From Apiospora phragmitis (taxonomy: Eukaryota; Ascomycota; Sordariomycetes; Amphisphaeriales; Apiosporaceae): a stretch of DNA of 64,000 nucleotides. The notes below the pieces were generated by a model. The model was not told the DNA's origin. It worked only from the letters and a program-made list of their open reading frames with translations, and ran no database searches. A program made the translations under genes and the position numbers. Where the stretch lies: contig JAQQWL010000007.1 of NCBI GenBank assembly GCA_038363925.1, positions 1,798,001-1,862,000 on the forward strand, written 5' to 3'. Shown in pieces: positions 34,685 to 45,660 of the stretch (positions are counted from its first letter, which is position 1; every line of letters starts with the position of its first letter).

Positions 34685-35529
34685 TCATGCCGCACTAAGG
34701 AGAGCCAGGGCGCTCTGGAATGCTTTGACAACTTCCGACACTGCAATAATAATCAGCACTGCGTATTGGAACACGAACGAAAATGAGCAAGACTTACGGT
34801 GCTCTTTCTTCTGGTTCAACTTCTGCTCAGAGAGATGAACGAATCGTGTGCGAGTTTGCAACCTAGATAGCACGTTAGTCACATGATATGTACAAAATGA
34901 TTAGCAGCACTACTGACCGTTTGACCGCGCGCTCGTTGTCGTGGCTTGATGATGCCGACGCCCACACATTGAAGTACTGCGAGATTCCAGTCAGCTAGAA
35001 TATCGACGAGCAAGCACACTGGTTTTGACGAACCTTGACCAGCTGGTCGAACTCCTCCAGGATAGCCTTTTCCTTTTCGTCTGCTTCACTGAGGGCCTTC
35101 TGGTAACGGGCTTCGAAATCATCCCAGTCAAAGGGAGCAATGCGCCCGGGCGTGCTGGGCGATGGTTGCCACCGAGACTCGCTGACCCCGGCGCTGCGTG
35201 GGCTCAGGAGTACGTGTTTGACACCGGTCTACAGATATCCGGGTCTGCGTCAAGGGCGCATCTTCTGTGTCATCTTCTTGCTTCTGAGGCTTGACCTGGA
35301 GCTGTGACTTGGTCGGTGACTTCTTCGGTGACTTGTCCGGCGATGTTTGACGAGATTGTTGGCGTGAAGGTTGGCGCGATGGCTGTCGTGATATGCTCTG
35401 TGGCATAGGAAGCTCCCCGTCAGCCTCGTAGCTTGGTACGTCATTCATAGCTTCTCTCGCCGCCATCTCCTCCTGGCTCCAGGATTCCTTCACGGTAGAG
35501 AGCGGTGGTGGTGTGGTAGACTCCGACAT
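34685..35529 (-). CDS. Unrecognised conserved-looking protein, 5 exons
   Basis: Deduced from splice signals. Exons in transcript order: 35529-35296, 35228-35034, 34976-34918, 34862-34798 and 34740-34685. All phases agree and give 202 aa. Intron 1 (GTCAAG...CTGTAG, 67 nt) has a weak donor but removes a frame conflict; the other introns have GTTCGT, GTCAGT and GTAAGT donors. The N-terminal half is disordered with a repeated RQPSRQPSRQQSRQTS stretch. The C-terminal half is helical and charged: RIAPFDWDDFEARYQKALSE, EFDQLVKYFNVWAS, HDNERAVKRLQTRTRFVHLS, ending HLSEVVKAFQSALALLSAA. It looks like a coiled-coil domain protein, but I do not know its function. Divergent from atg14. Confidence 0.65.
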
Positions 35530-36190
35530 GGTTATGTACGGCTTTGATCTCGAATATTTCGAGGCTTACGATCTTGAGCGATCTCAAGGCAGACGGCTGG
35601 TACGTTCTCGCAAGCCGATTCTTTCAGACTAGCAGCCTGCTTTTAGGTAGCCAGGCAGGATAGGATGCCTCACTCAGGTGACAAGTGGGACCCGTGACTC
35701 GAACTTGGACGAAGTTCCAGGAACACCGAAGTCAGACAGGATAAAATGATCACAGGGCCCAGCCACGCTCAGTCCTATATAATACGCAGGTCTGCCGGAC
35801 TGTGAGTGCACCTGTTCCAACAACTTTATACACCGTACCGTTGGCAACAGCCCCTAAACTTGTCACTTTAATTGAGAAAGACGTGGACGCGTCGCTGCCC
35901 AAAGCGTGACTTCCCTGCAGGGGTACGACTTCTTGGCTGCATGCGTTTCTGGGGGATGAACCACCGATAAGCCGATAAGAGCTCGTACCTTCGTATCTTT
36001 TCGACGTCACCCTCTCGTGGGCATATGGGAATTTGATCACGCACAAGCTGACTTAGGCCTTTCTTTGTCGCCTAGCAAACCTCGCATCTTCTCGAACCGG
36101 AATGTCAGGCCCCTTACCATTAACTTGACACGCTAGAAGCCGACGAAGGCGTGGACAACCCCCGATCCCATTCCGTCGGAACTTGTCACC
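35530..36190. promoter_or_regulatory. Divergent promoter region, unknown gene / atg14
   Basis: 660 bases between two divergent starts; must contain both promoters. No motif recognised. Confidence 0.45.
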
Positions 36191-37825
36191 ATGGACCATC
36201 GGGCCCAGCCTGTGAGCTGTGATGTTTGCCAGCGGCGGCATCACCCCCAGCGGCTTCCCTTCTACTGCGCCGTGGACGCGCGTAACATGCTGTACGAGAG
36301 TCGCATAGAGAACGCCAAAGCCCTGATGGAGACGACGATGCTGGACGGTCAAATCAGCGCCCTCGAGCTAGGCGACGACCCAGAATCAGCGACGTCCACT
36401 CCGATCCGAGCTACGCGCCGATATGTGGATCAGTGCGTCTCGGCGACTGAGCAGGCAAAGGACGAGACGGAGCATATCATTGCTGCTGCGGAAAGACTAC
36501 AACAAGACATTGACAAGGCAAAGAAGGAGATTGAAATGCGCAAGGCCAAGATCGCACGGCGCAAAAGCGGACCTTGCTTCAATATCGCAGGGAATAGCCG
36601 TGAGGAGGAACAGGGAGTTGGAAGAGGTCAAGAAGGCGATCAAGATGACAAGGTACTCGTGGGATCGAGAATATGAGGCTATGACACACTACCGGGCCGC
36701 CCTGTGTACAGAGGTGGCCAAGATTTACCGACTACAACGTGTCAGGCGAGCAAATCCCATACGCTTCGAATACAAGATCGGTGGCATTGAGATTGTCAAT
36801 CTCCACCACATGAACAGCACTTCTCCTGAGCATATCTCTGCTTCTCTCGGGCATGTTGCACATCTACTGTGGCTCGCCGCGCATTACCTTGACATCCGCC
36901 TCCCTGCAGAAATCACCTTACCACATAACGACTACCCAAGGCCCACCATCTTCTCTCTAGTCTCGTTCTACCATCATGGCCAGGTCCCCTTTCCGGGCTC
37001 ATCGCAGCTTCCAAATGATCCTCGAGACCGAGGATACAGCCATGTACCCCACCCTCGGCCCCTTTTCCTGGATAAACCCCTCTCAACACTTGCCAAGGAG
37101 GACTCACCGACATACACCGCATGTACCGAAGGCGCCTGTCTCCTTGCATATGACATAGTATGGTTATGCCGGATCCAGGGCATACCTGTCGGTGACAATA
37201 GCAACAACTTCGAAGACTTCTCGTGCATGGGCCGCAACCTCTATAATCTCCTAATTGGTTCGTCTCTGCAGCGTAACCAGCCAGGCCAGCAGCTGATCCC
37301 CGACCCGGAGTCGTCATCTCCCGGGCACCGCGGTAGCAGCATGGCAGACAATAATAACAACAACATCGACGACGAAGAAAATCCGAGCAACGCCGACCTC
37401 ATCAACAAGGCCACGCCCGGGTGGGCCAGTGGTCCCACGGCACCGCGCACACGTACCTGGGCGGCGCCGCGGGCCACGTCTTCACCAAGTACTTCAAGCT
37501 GCCGAACCCGCTCAAGCTGGCGGACCAGCTGCGCGCCCGCCTCGTCAACGAGGCACCCGCGCCCGAGTGGGAGCTGATCGAGGACGACGAGTTCGGGCCC
37601 AACGACCTGGACGACGGCGTGCTCATCGGCGGCACGCCGCGGTCGCGCGCGAAGCCCGGGCCGCAGCGGTTTGGCCTCGAGAGCTACATGAGCGTCAACA
37701 CTGTTAGAGGCGGTGGCGGCGGTGGCGGCTTGGATGCTCTCTCCCGGGCCCCCGGGGCTGCTGGCGTTTTGGGGAAGGATCGAGAGAAGAGCACGAATGG
37801 GTGGACGAAGATCAAGCCTCGATGA
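36191..37825 (+). CDS. atg14: Atg14 (UVRAG/Barkor family), two compensating frame breaks
   Basis: Specific subunit of PI3-kinase complex I, which targets Vps34/Atg6 to the autophagosome formation site. The N-terminus has the fungal Atg14 Cys motif and its followers: CDVCQRRHHPQRLPFYC then AVDARNMLYESRIENAK. A coiled coil follows to about 36,680. The Atg14/UVRAG domain then reads EVAKIYRLQRVRRANPIRFE, then SLGHVAHLLWLAAHYLDIRLP, then FEDFSCMGRNLYNLLI. The C-terminus has SHGTAHTYLGGAAG, then FKLPNPLKLADQLRARL. The frame shifts by one extra A in the AAAA run 36563-36566 (KIARRKA-DLASISQG) and back by one missing base near 37,415-37,421 (CCCGGGTGGG). About 544 aa when joined. Because both halves are strongly conserved in type, sequence error is likelier than loss of the gene. 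Confidence 0.88.
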
Positions 37826-38977
37826 TCAATCTTGGTAGTTAGTTGTGATCCCAAATTCTCAATCATGCAAGCCCCATTTCCAAATAGCACGGGACGTGAC
37901 TTGTCTGTTGGGGGAGAGAAGTCTCCCCTTGGCATACATGTTTAAGTGAAGGTCGTTCAAACACTACGAGGGGCGTAAGGATGATAGCTCGACAGAATCT
38001 ATATTGCATTTGTTGGTAGCAACAAAGGCGCTAGATTCGCAAACACATAGCCCTAGCCCTTGGATCTGACTTTTTTTTCAAGGTGCTCAGTCTGACCTAC
38101 TCAAGTAGAGATTGCAGCTCCAATGTGAGATGAAAGTTGCAATATATTAAGTGTTTTCCCAGCCCAAGCAGAAACCCTCTTCCATGTGAGGTTTCCAAAT
38201 TGCTTGTTGTCCGTGTCAACTGACTACACCGTATACACACATTCCTAGCAACTTGATTAATAATTAATAGCTCATCTCTCCTAATCCCAATTTCGTCCCA
38301 TGTGCCCATCCAATCTCGTGCAGACCCTTTTTCCTATGGCTTCTTTGGACTCTGTCTAACTACCTGTCTACTTGGAACGCTATTCACTTGTAATAAAATA
38401 GCATGGTGAGCCAATTTGGAAGTGATTCGCTTGCTTGATACACCTCGTCCAATGTCTCGTATTCGAGTTTTGGTGATAATATCACACTGCTCAGCATGCC
38501 AGAACCTGAAAGAGGCAGGTCGTCATACCAACAACGGTCTGAGGAGCCTCTGGTATATGCCTGTGAGCATGTCATTGAGATCGCAACCGAGGGTTGGTGA
38601 GCGGTTCTGAAGTCGTTGCCATCAGATACGTGTGACAGCAACAATCCATCCACCATTCCCTTGTTTATACGTCCTTCTGCGTGACGCTGGACGAACCAGC
38701 CATCAAGCTGAAAGGGAGAAAACCCGAAACAGACAAGCCGTCTCGGGAAAACCCAGATAGACCGAACACCCATTAGCATCGCCCGTTAGAGCTGCACCTA
38801 GGCCAAGTTCCAAAAATTAGAGAGTGCTGGAACAACGCAGCCCTCGCTCCCCTGTATAGTCCTGCCTGTAGGCCACGCGAAACAACACCACCTGCGCGTG
38901 ACCAACAAGGGAACTGCACTGCTCTTACCCTTCCTCAGTCAACTCGGCCATATCACGTGCTGGGGCGCAAACCGGGC
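37826..38977. other. Intergenic, about 1.15 kb
   Basis: A 131-codon minus-strand frame at 38,384-38,779 has no recognisable feature and no splice context; I do not call it. Otherwise nothing seen. Confidence 0.4.
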
Positions 38978-39226
38978 CTACTGAATCCTAAAAAAAGGTG
39001 GTGTGGAACAAGAGCACTATGCAGTCATGATGTTAGTGAGAGGGACACGAGAAAGAGGAGGGGAAGGGAGAGAGAGACTTACAGACCCAACAAACCACCG
39101 CGCCACCATAGACAATATGAAATACGGCGCTAAGGTCGCTGATGAGGTCCTTGAGAAGACTTCCTCGATCCTTTGGCCATGGTCGCTGCTGCCACCCAGA
39201 CCCCAAAGCCACCAGAAAGAGTTCAT
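38978..39226 (-). CDS. Possible 60-residue single-span membrane protein, 2 exons
   Basis: Exon 1 is 39226-39083, the intron 39082-39017 and exon 2 39016-38978, all in phase. The intron is the main evidence: it has a GTAAGT donor, an ACTAAC branch point about 20 bases before the acceptor, GCATAG at its end, and 66 nt length. The predicted protein opens MNSFWWLWGLGG, has a polar segment HGQRIEEVFSRTSS and one hydrophobic helix (TLAPYFILSMVARWFVG), then a short Cys/Pro tail. Its size and build recall small mitochondrial or ER membrane subunits, but I recognise no family. The start could lie further upstream at 39,340. Confidence 0.4.
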
Positions 39227-40311
39227 CAACTCGTTTTCCAAATGTACCCTGCTAACCGCTTTTTTGAACGGGTTTCTGTTTTCAACTTTTTTTGGTGCAC
39301 ACGAAGGTGCTTTTTGGAGTTTTCTGAAATATGATGACAAGTTGTAGCAATGAGAATGACAAAAAATGCGGATGTCGAAGATCGACGCATGAGAACCGAA
39401 AAATGAAAAACGCCAAAAATATCGAAGAGCGAAGAGTTGTTGTACATGTGATGACGAACAGAATAAACCGAACAGTTATTATATGATGATGATGACAATG
39501 CATCAACCAACCAACAGTGACGCACTCGGTCAAGAAATGGAAGCCCGGCTTATCAGCCTGCCATCTAAGCAGCTACATTGTATAAGCGAACTGCCAGTCA
39601 GCTTAGGAATCAACCAAATCGAGACGTTATCGAGAGCGCGCCATGCTTGCCAACCGAGAGATGCCAGGACCAGCCCAGGGGAGGCCTGGCAGAGCTCTCT
39701 CACCACCTGCTCGCACTCGCCCTCTGGGAATGGGTCTAGATGCTCTGGCAGACGTGGTGGTCGGCCTGCATAGTGTCGAAATTTACTCGCTTCACCCCAT
39801 GGGGAGGGTTCCTCGCTTTCAGAATCAGTGCGACGCAGGCGACCGGGAAGGGATTGTCGTTGTACCAGGTCAAGTTGCTTGATGGGTGTATTGACGAAGA
39901 TCAAAGCAACGCAGGTACTACTAGGTCCGGCTGTTGAAGATTGTATCGTTAAGTAAACCATGAAAAAGGAAACCATGTAGTCGATACCGAGAGAGATAGA
40001 GAGGATTCTGAAAGATCGATGGCCATGGCACCTAGCCAAGCTGACGACAGGCGGAAGAGGCAAGTAGGGGGTGGAGGGGATGGAGAGACTCGGTAGAACC
40101 TGATTGCACGTGAATATCATCAAAGATCACTGGGAAATGAACCCAGTATTCAGGACTCGAACCCGAATGTGCAGTCAGTTTCGACCTCGTCCCACCATCA
40201 AGGGGAGAGAGTGTAGCCCTAGTCAACTTCAGGTTGAACCAACAGAAACCCTTAGGAAGTATCCGGGGAATGAACCCAGAATCAACATCGGGAAGAGATT
40301 TCCTACTGCTC
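39227..40311. other. Intergenic, about 1.1 kb
   Basis: AT-rich at 39.3-39.5 kb. A 197-codon minus-strand frame (39,530-40,123) is compositionally unlike a protein and is not called. Around 40.12-40.30 kb are two similar short segments containing AATGAACCCAG; they look like a degenerate duplication. Confidence 0.35.
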
Positions 40312-42714
40312 TTAGTTGCCAAGTCGAGAGCTAGGCTTTTTGCTCATGGCACGCTGAGCCTTCTGCGTCGCAGACGCCCGCTGAGATGGCACCTCAGTGT
40401 CTGAAGGCAACGCGCGAGCTGGCACATCAGGGCGTGGCGCCAGCGGCTTGCTGCGCTTCTCCTCAGCTCGCTGCGCAAGAACGCCAGCGTAGTGCTTCAT
40501 GCGCGCTTCCTCGAGGGAAGGAGCACTAGAGCCGCTCGCAGCCTTGGCTTCGAAACTGAAACCCTGACTGGTGGGCATCTGGGCGGAGAAAGCCTGGACG
40601 GGGGCGGCAGCGGCAGCGGACTGCTGTTGCTGCTGCTTCTTCTGTTCCAGCTTCTTCTGCTTCTCTTAGCAACTTGCCCCATATTTTTGGCCGCGCTGAA
40701 TGCGATAAACTCGTTGTCCTCGTTGGTGCGCTCCTCGCCAGAGTCAGAGTCACCATCGTCCCGAGAACCATAGGTACTTGGGTTACTCTTAGACCCCTGA
40801 TGGGGCTTGGGAACGACAGGATTGATCTTGGGACGTGGGGCCTAGGGACGAAGCTTACGACGAGGAGCTGGGCAAGGTGTCTCAGGGTCCGGCTGGACAT
40901 CGGCGGCGGCATTGCCATCGACACCAGTGGCGGACGGGGAAGTTGCAGCCGGGGTGGAATTGGATTCCACAGATTAAGAGGCCGGCTGAGCATCAGAAGA
41001 GACAGCAGAAGCAGGAACAGGAGCGAGAGGACTGGAGGGAGCGGGCTGATGGAAGGGTGCCTGAGGAACGGCAGGACCCTTGTTGCTTGAAGCACCAACT
41101 TCCTCACTAACAAGAAAGCAGTTAGAACTCGATTCAGCCAGGAAGGCTCAATGGAGAAAAAGGCTTACCAAATCGTCACACGAGGATTGCCAGGAGCAGC
41201 AACCGGGGGAACAGGCCGACGGAAGGTAGACTCATCGGTGACAGCGTCCGTAGTCATGGCCGAGGGGAACTAGCCCTGACCGGTGACAGGAAACTGTGCA
41301 GGTTGGCTGGCAGATGAAACTTCCGGAGCTGGGAAGACGCCAGGAACAGCGGGAACAGAAGATAGGACCGAAACAGGAGGGAAGACCGGGGCAAGCGCAG
41401 GCACAGGGGCGAAGGCCGGGGCAGGGGCGAAGACGGGCATGGGATCAGGATAGAACTGGACGTCCTCGATGATCTCAACTCCCTGCTGCGCGGCATTGAG
41501 CTGCCACGCCCAACCGACACCGTGTGCCTGATGGCCCTTGATCATGTCCGAACGACGAATAGGCTCCGGCTCCGGCTTGACCATGCTGTCGATGGCCCGT
41601 TGCGTCTGGCGCTTTAACCACTCCAGGGTTCTTGACCGTGGTGACGCGACGAGCCTGCTGAGCAGGGTGGACATAATTAGGAGCGAGAGGATTGACAGAT
41701 TGCTTGTTCCAGTTGGCCAAATGCTGCTTCTTAAGCTTCTCGAACGCGGAGAATTGCTTCTCGAAAGCAGTCATGGCCCGTTGCTGTGGCTGAGCGCGAG
41801 CAACCTTGAACTGCCTTCGATGCGAAGCGTAAGGCTTGCGGTTGAAGGGGTACTTGGGTTGCGGGTTCCTCACAACCTGTGCCGGAGCCATGACAGTAGC
41901 GGGCTCCGACACCTCTGCCTGCTCGTCTGTTGGGGGGTTGACAGGCGACGAGCGACCGTCGCGGATTTTGCGGAAGGCCCAGTCCGAAAACCAGACCGAG
42001 ACCGAGACCAGGGCGGAGACAGAGGCGAAGAACATATCCTTAAGCTTGCGGCAAGTCGCAAAGAAGACGAGGCAGTACGCAGGATGGTTCTCCATCAGGT
42101 AACCAGGAACCTGGAGTGCTTCGGGTCAGTGGCTAATTTGAGGTAGAAACACACATATGTTGGATTGGTTGGATTGGGAGGGAGAGGTCCAGGTAGGTGA
42201 AATGAAGTTTAATCAAGAAGAATTGACGGTGGGATTGAGTGGAAACGATACCATTGTCATTGTGTAGGATGCGTGTTGGTGTTGGAAAGAAGTGGACTCA
42301 GATTTCCCAGGTTGGAAATATGGGACAGATGATGAAGTGTGTTCAAGAGACGGGATGGGTAGGTGTAGGCATGTATGAATAGAAGGTTGGATAAGAAAAC
42401 AGAAAGAGAAACTTACCTTGACAGTAGCCCAATGGGCGGCGTTAATGGCGATCTCCTTGCTGATGCCCAGAGGCTCACCGTGGACTCCGAGGATGGCAAC
42501 GAAGACGAAACCAAGAGCAAACCAGAGAGGCTGACCAAGAAGGTAGCCGATGAGACCCAAGACAAAAGCATGGGGAAAGTCGTAGAATGCACACAGACCG
42601 AGGGTGGCGGCCACGAGTCTGATGCAGACGTTGATGAAGCCGATCAAGACATACTTGGAGAAGTTGGAGAACGGCAGAGCCGGAGGGAAGGAGGGAGAGG
42701 ATGGCGGAGAACAT
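40312..42714 (-). pseudogene. Decayed gene: multi-span membrane N-terminus with long low-complexity tail
   Basis: Start at 42712-42714. The first part, shifted by one base after seven codons, encodes hydrophobic helices (YVLIGFINVCIRLVAATLG; FVLGLIGYLLGQPLWFALGF). An intron 42416-42111 (GTAAGT...CCAG) joins to VPGYLMENHPAYCLVFFATC and a Gln/Pro/Ala-rich body (AFEKQFSAFEKLKKQHLANW; later HGVGWAWQLNAAQQGVEIIE). Frame breaks lie near 42,690, 41,630 and 40,670. In-frame stops lie at 41270-41272 (TAG), 40974-40976 (TAA) and 40842-40844 (TAG), with homogeneous coding frame on both sides. A small intron near 41.1 kb joins the two halves. The last part reads EKQKKLEQKKQQQQQSAAA and ends KKPSSRLGN. 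Three nonsense codons, each one C-to-T step from a Gln codon, argue for real inactivation. The family is not recognised. Confidence 0.6.
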
Positions 42715-43997
42715 TGTGACTGGTGATGATGATGATGATAATGATGATAACAACAACAAGATCAAGTGCACAATGAAGAGAAAGGAAAGCTTCAGACTTG
42801 TGTAAACGTTCAGGAAGTGAAAGGATATCGAGCGTGGCAGAGCTGATTGATCAAATCGAGTGTGAAGTTCAGACAAGAGTGATGCGTGATGGGAGAGGGA
42901 GGAGGAAGAAGGGAAAAAGAATTTTTGGAAATCCTGGAAGGAAAAGATCTAGTTATCCTGTTGCAGAGGGCCACCAAAACAGCAGGAAGAAAGGTGCATC
43001 CACTATTTCCCAAACAGATAATTAAGATAGTTGCCAGGGACGATTAGGGGGACGATGCCTAACTTTGGGTAGATGCCTGGGTAACTCAGGGGGGCAACAG
43101 TGCTTTAGGAGGGCGTTGCCCGGTGGAATTAGGTTAGGTAGGCAATGAAGATGCTATGCAGCCGGTACCAAGGTGCAATCATGTATTCAATGCAGACCTG
43201 GAGGGAAACATGAACACTGACAGTTGTTAGTAAATGGACATCCGACTCAGCATAGTGACGCTCAGGGTATGGCAGGTGGCTCGGTGGGATAGGCAGATTC
43301 ACACTTGGTCGACCTCTCACCACTGACTCGATGCTACTGGGCAGCTTTGTGGTCATGGTGACGTCCCGTAGATTCAAGAAAGACACAATTCACAGATGAC
43401 TACTTTACATAGATATTTGAACTCGACATGTAACAACATGGCATACTGACTTCGTGCGTCCGAGATCACATGTATGATACCTGTGAAGTTGCTGACGGCC
43501 TGATGCCAACTGGGGCAGTGTGGCTTTGGTTCTGACCATGGCACGTTGAATGGGAAGCCAAAATGCCAGACAATATCGACAAATACGAGGTGATAGGAAG
43601 CCATACATAAGCCACCTTGATGTTGTCCTGAAATTACACGGAAGCCATACATAAGCCACCTTGATGTTGTCCTGAAATTACACGGTAGGCTCGATCTACC
43701 AGGTCACACGCATTGCTGGACTAGCAGAACTCATTACAGGCCTAACGCCGTTGTGATTTCCAGTGTTCATGCTTCACACGCTCCTGGAACTGGCGTTTCT
43801 CGCAAATCCAGGCACTGGCTGTGGTACCAGTAGATGAAGCCTGTTGATCTTGGTTGTTGGAGAGCATGCAATCGACCCAGGTATCACAACATCAGTGCGA
43901 GGGATCATACACCGAATATGCCCGGCACACTTTTGGGCATGAGAATTCACAGAATGCCATATCAAAGCGTGTAGCCAGTGATCATCCATAAACATTT
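42715..43997. other. Intergenic, about 1.3 kb
   Basis: Contains a (GAT)n-rich run just upstream of the decayed gene (42,722-42,750), and the 2 x 44-bp tandem repeat listed separately. No gene supported. Confidence 0.4.
43597..43684. repeat. Tandem duplication, 2 x 44 bp
   Basis: Copies at 43597-43640 and 43641-43684 are identical. No function evident. Confidence 0.9.
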
Positions 43998-44648
43998 AAC
44001 GAGAATAACAAGCCCTGGTGGACTGGCACCCTTACGCATCTGAACGGCTACTACTTCACCGAGTACGGCGGCAAGTACTGCTATGAAGACGACCTCGGCA
44101 TAACTGAAGAAACCCAGCTGTTCAGAAAAGGCGCCAACAGCCAGGCTGTGAACGTCCCTGTGGTAAAAAGTATCATCATTTGTCCCTACAGCTTTGGCAA
44201 AAGCCCGAAACCGAAAAGTTACAAAGAGGCGAACGCTCTGCTTATCCATGGCAGAAACCTTGCGGATGCCATCCCTAAGAGCGCGACCCTCGTCCACGAG
44301 GCCTTTCACACTCTCCATGGAGGTTACCTGCTGGATGGCTACCAAGAGACATGTGTGTAGCCCGCACTTATTTCCTAATTCTTGTTTACGCATTTTGGCG
44401 ATATTATATGCTGACTCGAGACTTGACAGATGATATCGCCAGCTGGCTGCAGCAACTTCGGCGCTGCAGATTCGCAGAGGAACCCCGAGAACTACGTCTT
44501 CTTCGTCGCTCATATGTATCACATGTATGATACAAAGGATGGCGATGAACCCTGGTCTATGTCAACAAATTGGGACTTTGAACCTAGCGGTCGGGTTCAG
44601 AACCGGGTTTTGGGGGCAATCGAAACTTATCAAGCTGAGCAGACGTAG
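43998..44648 (+). pseudogene. Remnant of an HExxH metallopeptidase (M35-like superfamily)
   Basis: An open segment from about 43,998 encodes LNGYYFTEYGGKYCYEDDLG, then KSIIICPYSFGKSPKPKSY, then the zinc motif LVHEAFHTLHGGYLLDGYQE (HExxH at 44295-44309). After a likely intron (about 44,350-44,430) the homologous frame continues as CSNFGAADSQRNPENYVFFV to a stop at 44646-44648. The first codons after the intron acceptor are in another frame from this, so a one-base break lies near 44,440-44,452. There is no start codon, signal peptide or propeptide upstream; stops precede the segment. It therefore looks like a 5'-truncated copy of a secreted aspzincin-like peptidase. Family assignment rests on HExxH plus the ADSQRNPENY region and is tentative. 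Confidence 0.6.
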
Positions 44649-45093
44649 AGGCTGGTAGGATCCACGCTCCCTGGTGCCAGAGAAGAGATAGTACGATGTG
44701 TTGACATGTTGGGGGTGTAATATTAACTGGGAGCATACTCCCATAGACCCGAAGTAGTCATCGACCCCTTGTCTCGCAATGCAAAGTTTTGGCATGACTC
44801 TCGAGAAATATTTAACATGCTTACCCTGGCCACAGCAAACCATGTGGGCCTCATGGCGGTTCTTCCTTGGGAGCCCTGTTCAGCTACGCGATGAGTAGGC
44901 CGTTGCTTCATTTCATTGCAATGGTAGTAAATGTTATGCTCAAGCATAGGCTTCCTCAGAGGCATAAAAGCAAAAAATGCTCAAAGGGCTACATAAATAC
45001 CAGCAAAAGAGATTTCATAGATATGGTCAAGCACGACACAGCCCCAAACATAACTCTGGAACTACCGCCGACTCCAATGGTTGGTCCATAGTT
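44649..45093. other. Intergenic
   Basis: Between the metallopeptidase remnant and the next decayed gene. Nothing seen. Confidence 0.35.
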
Positions 45094-45660
45094 TTACTGC
45101 CACCTTTCACTGGGCTCGAGGCCATTCGCTTCGAGAAATTCCCTCGTGAGCTTTCTCTGCTGTTCCCACTCCTCAGCCTCTTCTGAATTCATCTCGGGCT
45201 CGGGGGCATAGGATCGTGGGACGTCTTGAATATCCCAGCGCTCCTGTACCCAGGCCGTAGCCGGAGGCACCGCCCGCGCTTATGCTGGTGCCACGACTCC
45301 CTCGCCAGCAGGTCAGCTGCCGAAGCCTATTCCTGCTCCGGCGTGTCGCCGTACCTGGGCTGCCATGGGAAGGCGTGGCAGAAGATGGTCCGTCCCTGGA
45401 TCTCCCTCTGCGTCTGCTGCTCCAGCTTGCCAAAGTTCTCCTCCACCCAGTGGTCCTCTGTCAGCACAAAGAACCACAGGGCCGAGAATCTGGACCACCA
45501 GTTATGTCGCTACTGCATAAACTCGGAGCCGCGAGGGACGAACATGGAAAACGCGCTTTCGGAAACGTCCTTCCAAATCTCCGTCAGGTTGTCGAGTTTT
45601 TACGGTACCAAGAAGGTGGTAAAACTCACGCGGCCCCTCATCTCCACTGTCAGAACAAAA
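45094..45660 (-). pseudogene. Decayed unrecognised gene with four in-frame stops
   Basis: A single homogeneous frame reads VEMRGRVSFTTFLVP, stop, KLDNLTEIWKDVSESAFSMF, VPRGSEFMQ, stop, RHNWWSRFSALWFFVLTEDH, WVEENFGKLEQQTQREIQ, HAFPWQPRYGDTPEQE, stop, ASAADLLARE. After a one-base deletion near 45,300 it continues in the next frame as VVAPA, stop, ARAVPPATAWVQERWDIQDV and ends EFLEANGLEPSERWQ at 45094. The stops are TAA 45600-45602, TAG 45510-45512, TAG 45327-45329 and TAA 45280-45282. Each could come from CAA/CAG by C-to-T or, for the second, from TGG by G-to-A. No start codon was identified. I do not recognise the family. Confidence 0.55.

Noticed and set aside
38384..38779. 131-codon minus-strand frame
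   Set aside because: No domain, no consistent start context, no intron signals.
39530..40123. 197-codon minus-strand open frame
   Set aside because: Mixed composition, no domain, no splice context; the window has many such chance frames.
40130..40200. tRNA-like B box and T-arm (GGTTCGAGTCC with a paired 5-bp stem) on the minus strand
   Set aside because: No matching acceptor stem, no D arm and no anticodon arm at the right distance.
40104..40334. Possible transposon or LTR fragment around two AATGAACCCAG segments
   Set aside because: Only a short similarity between the two segments; no terminal repeats, primer site or coding motif.
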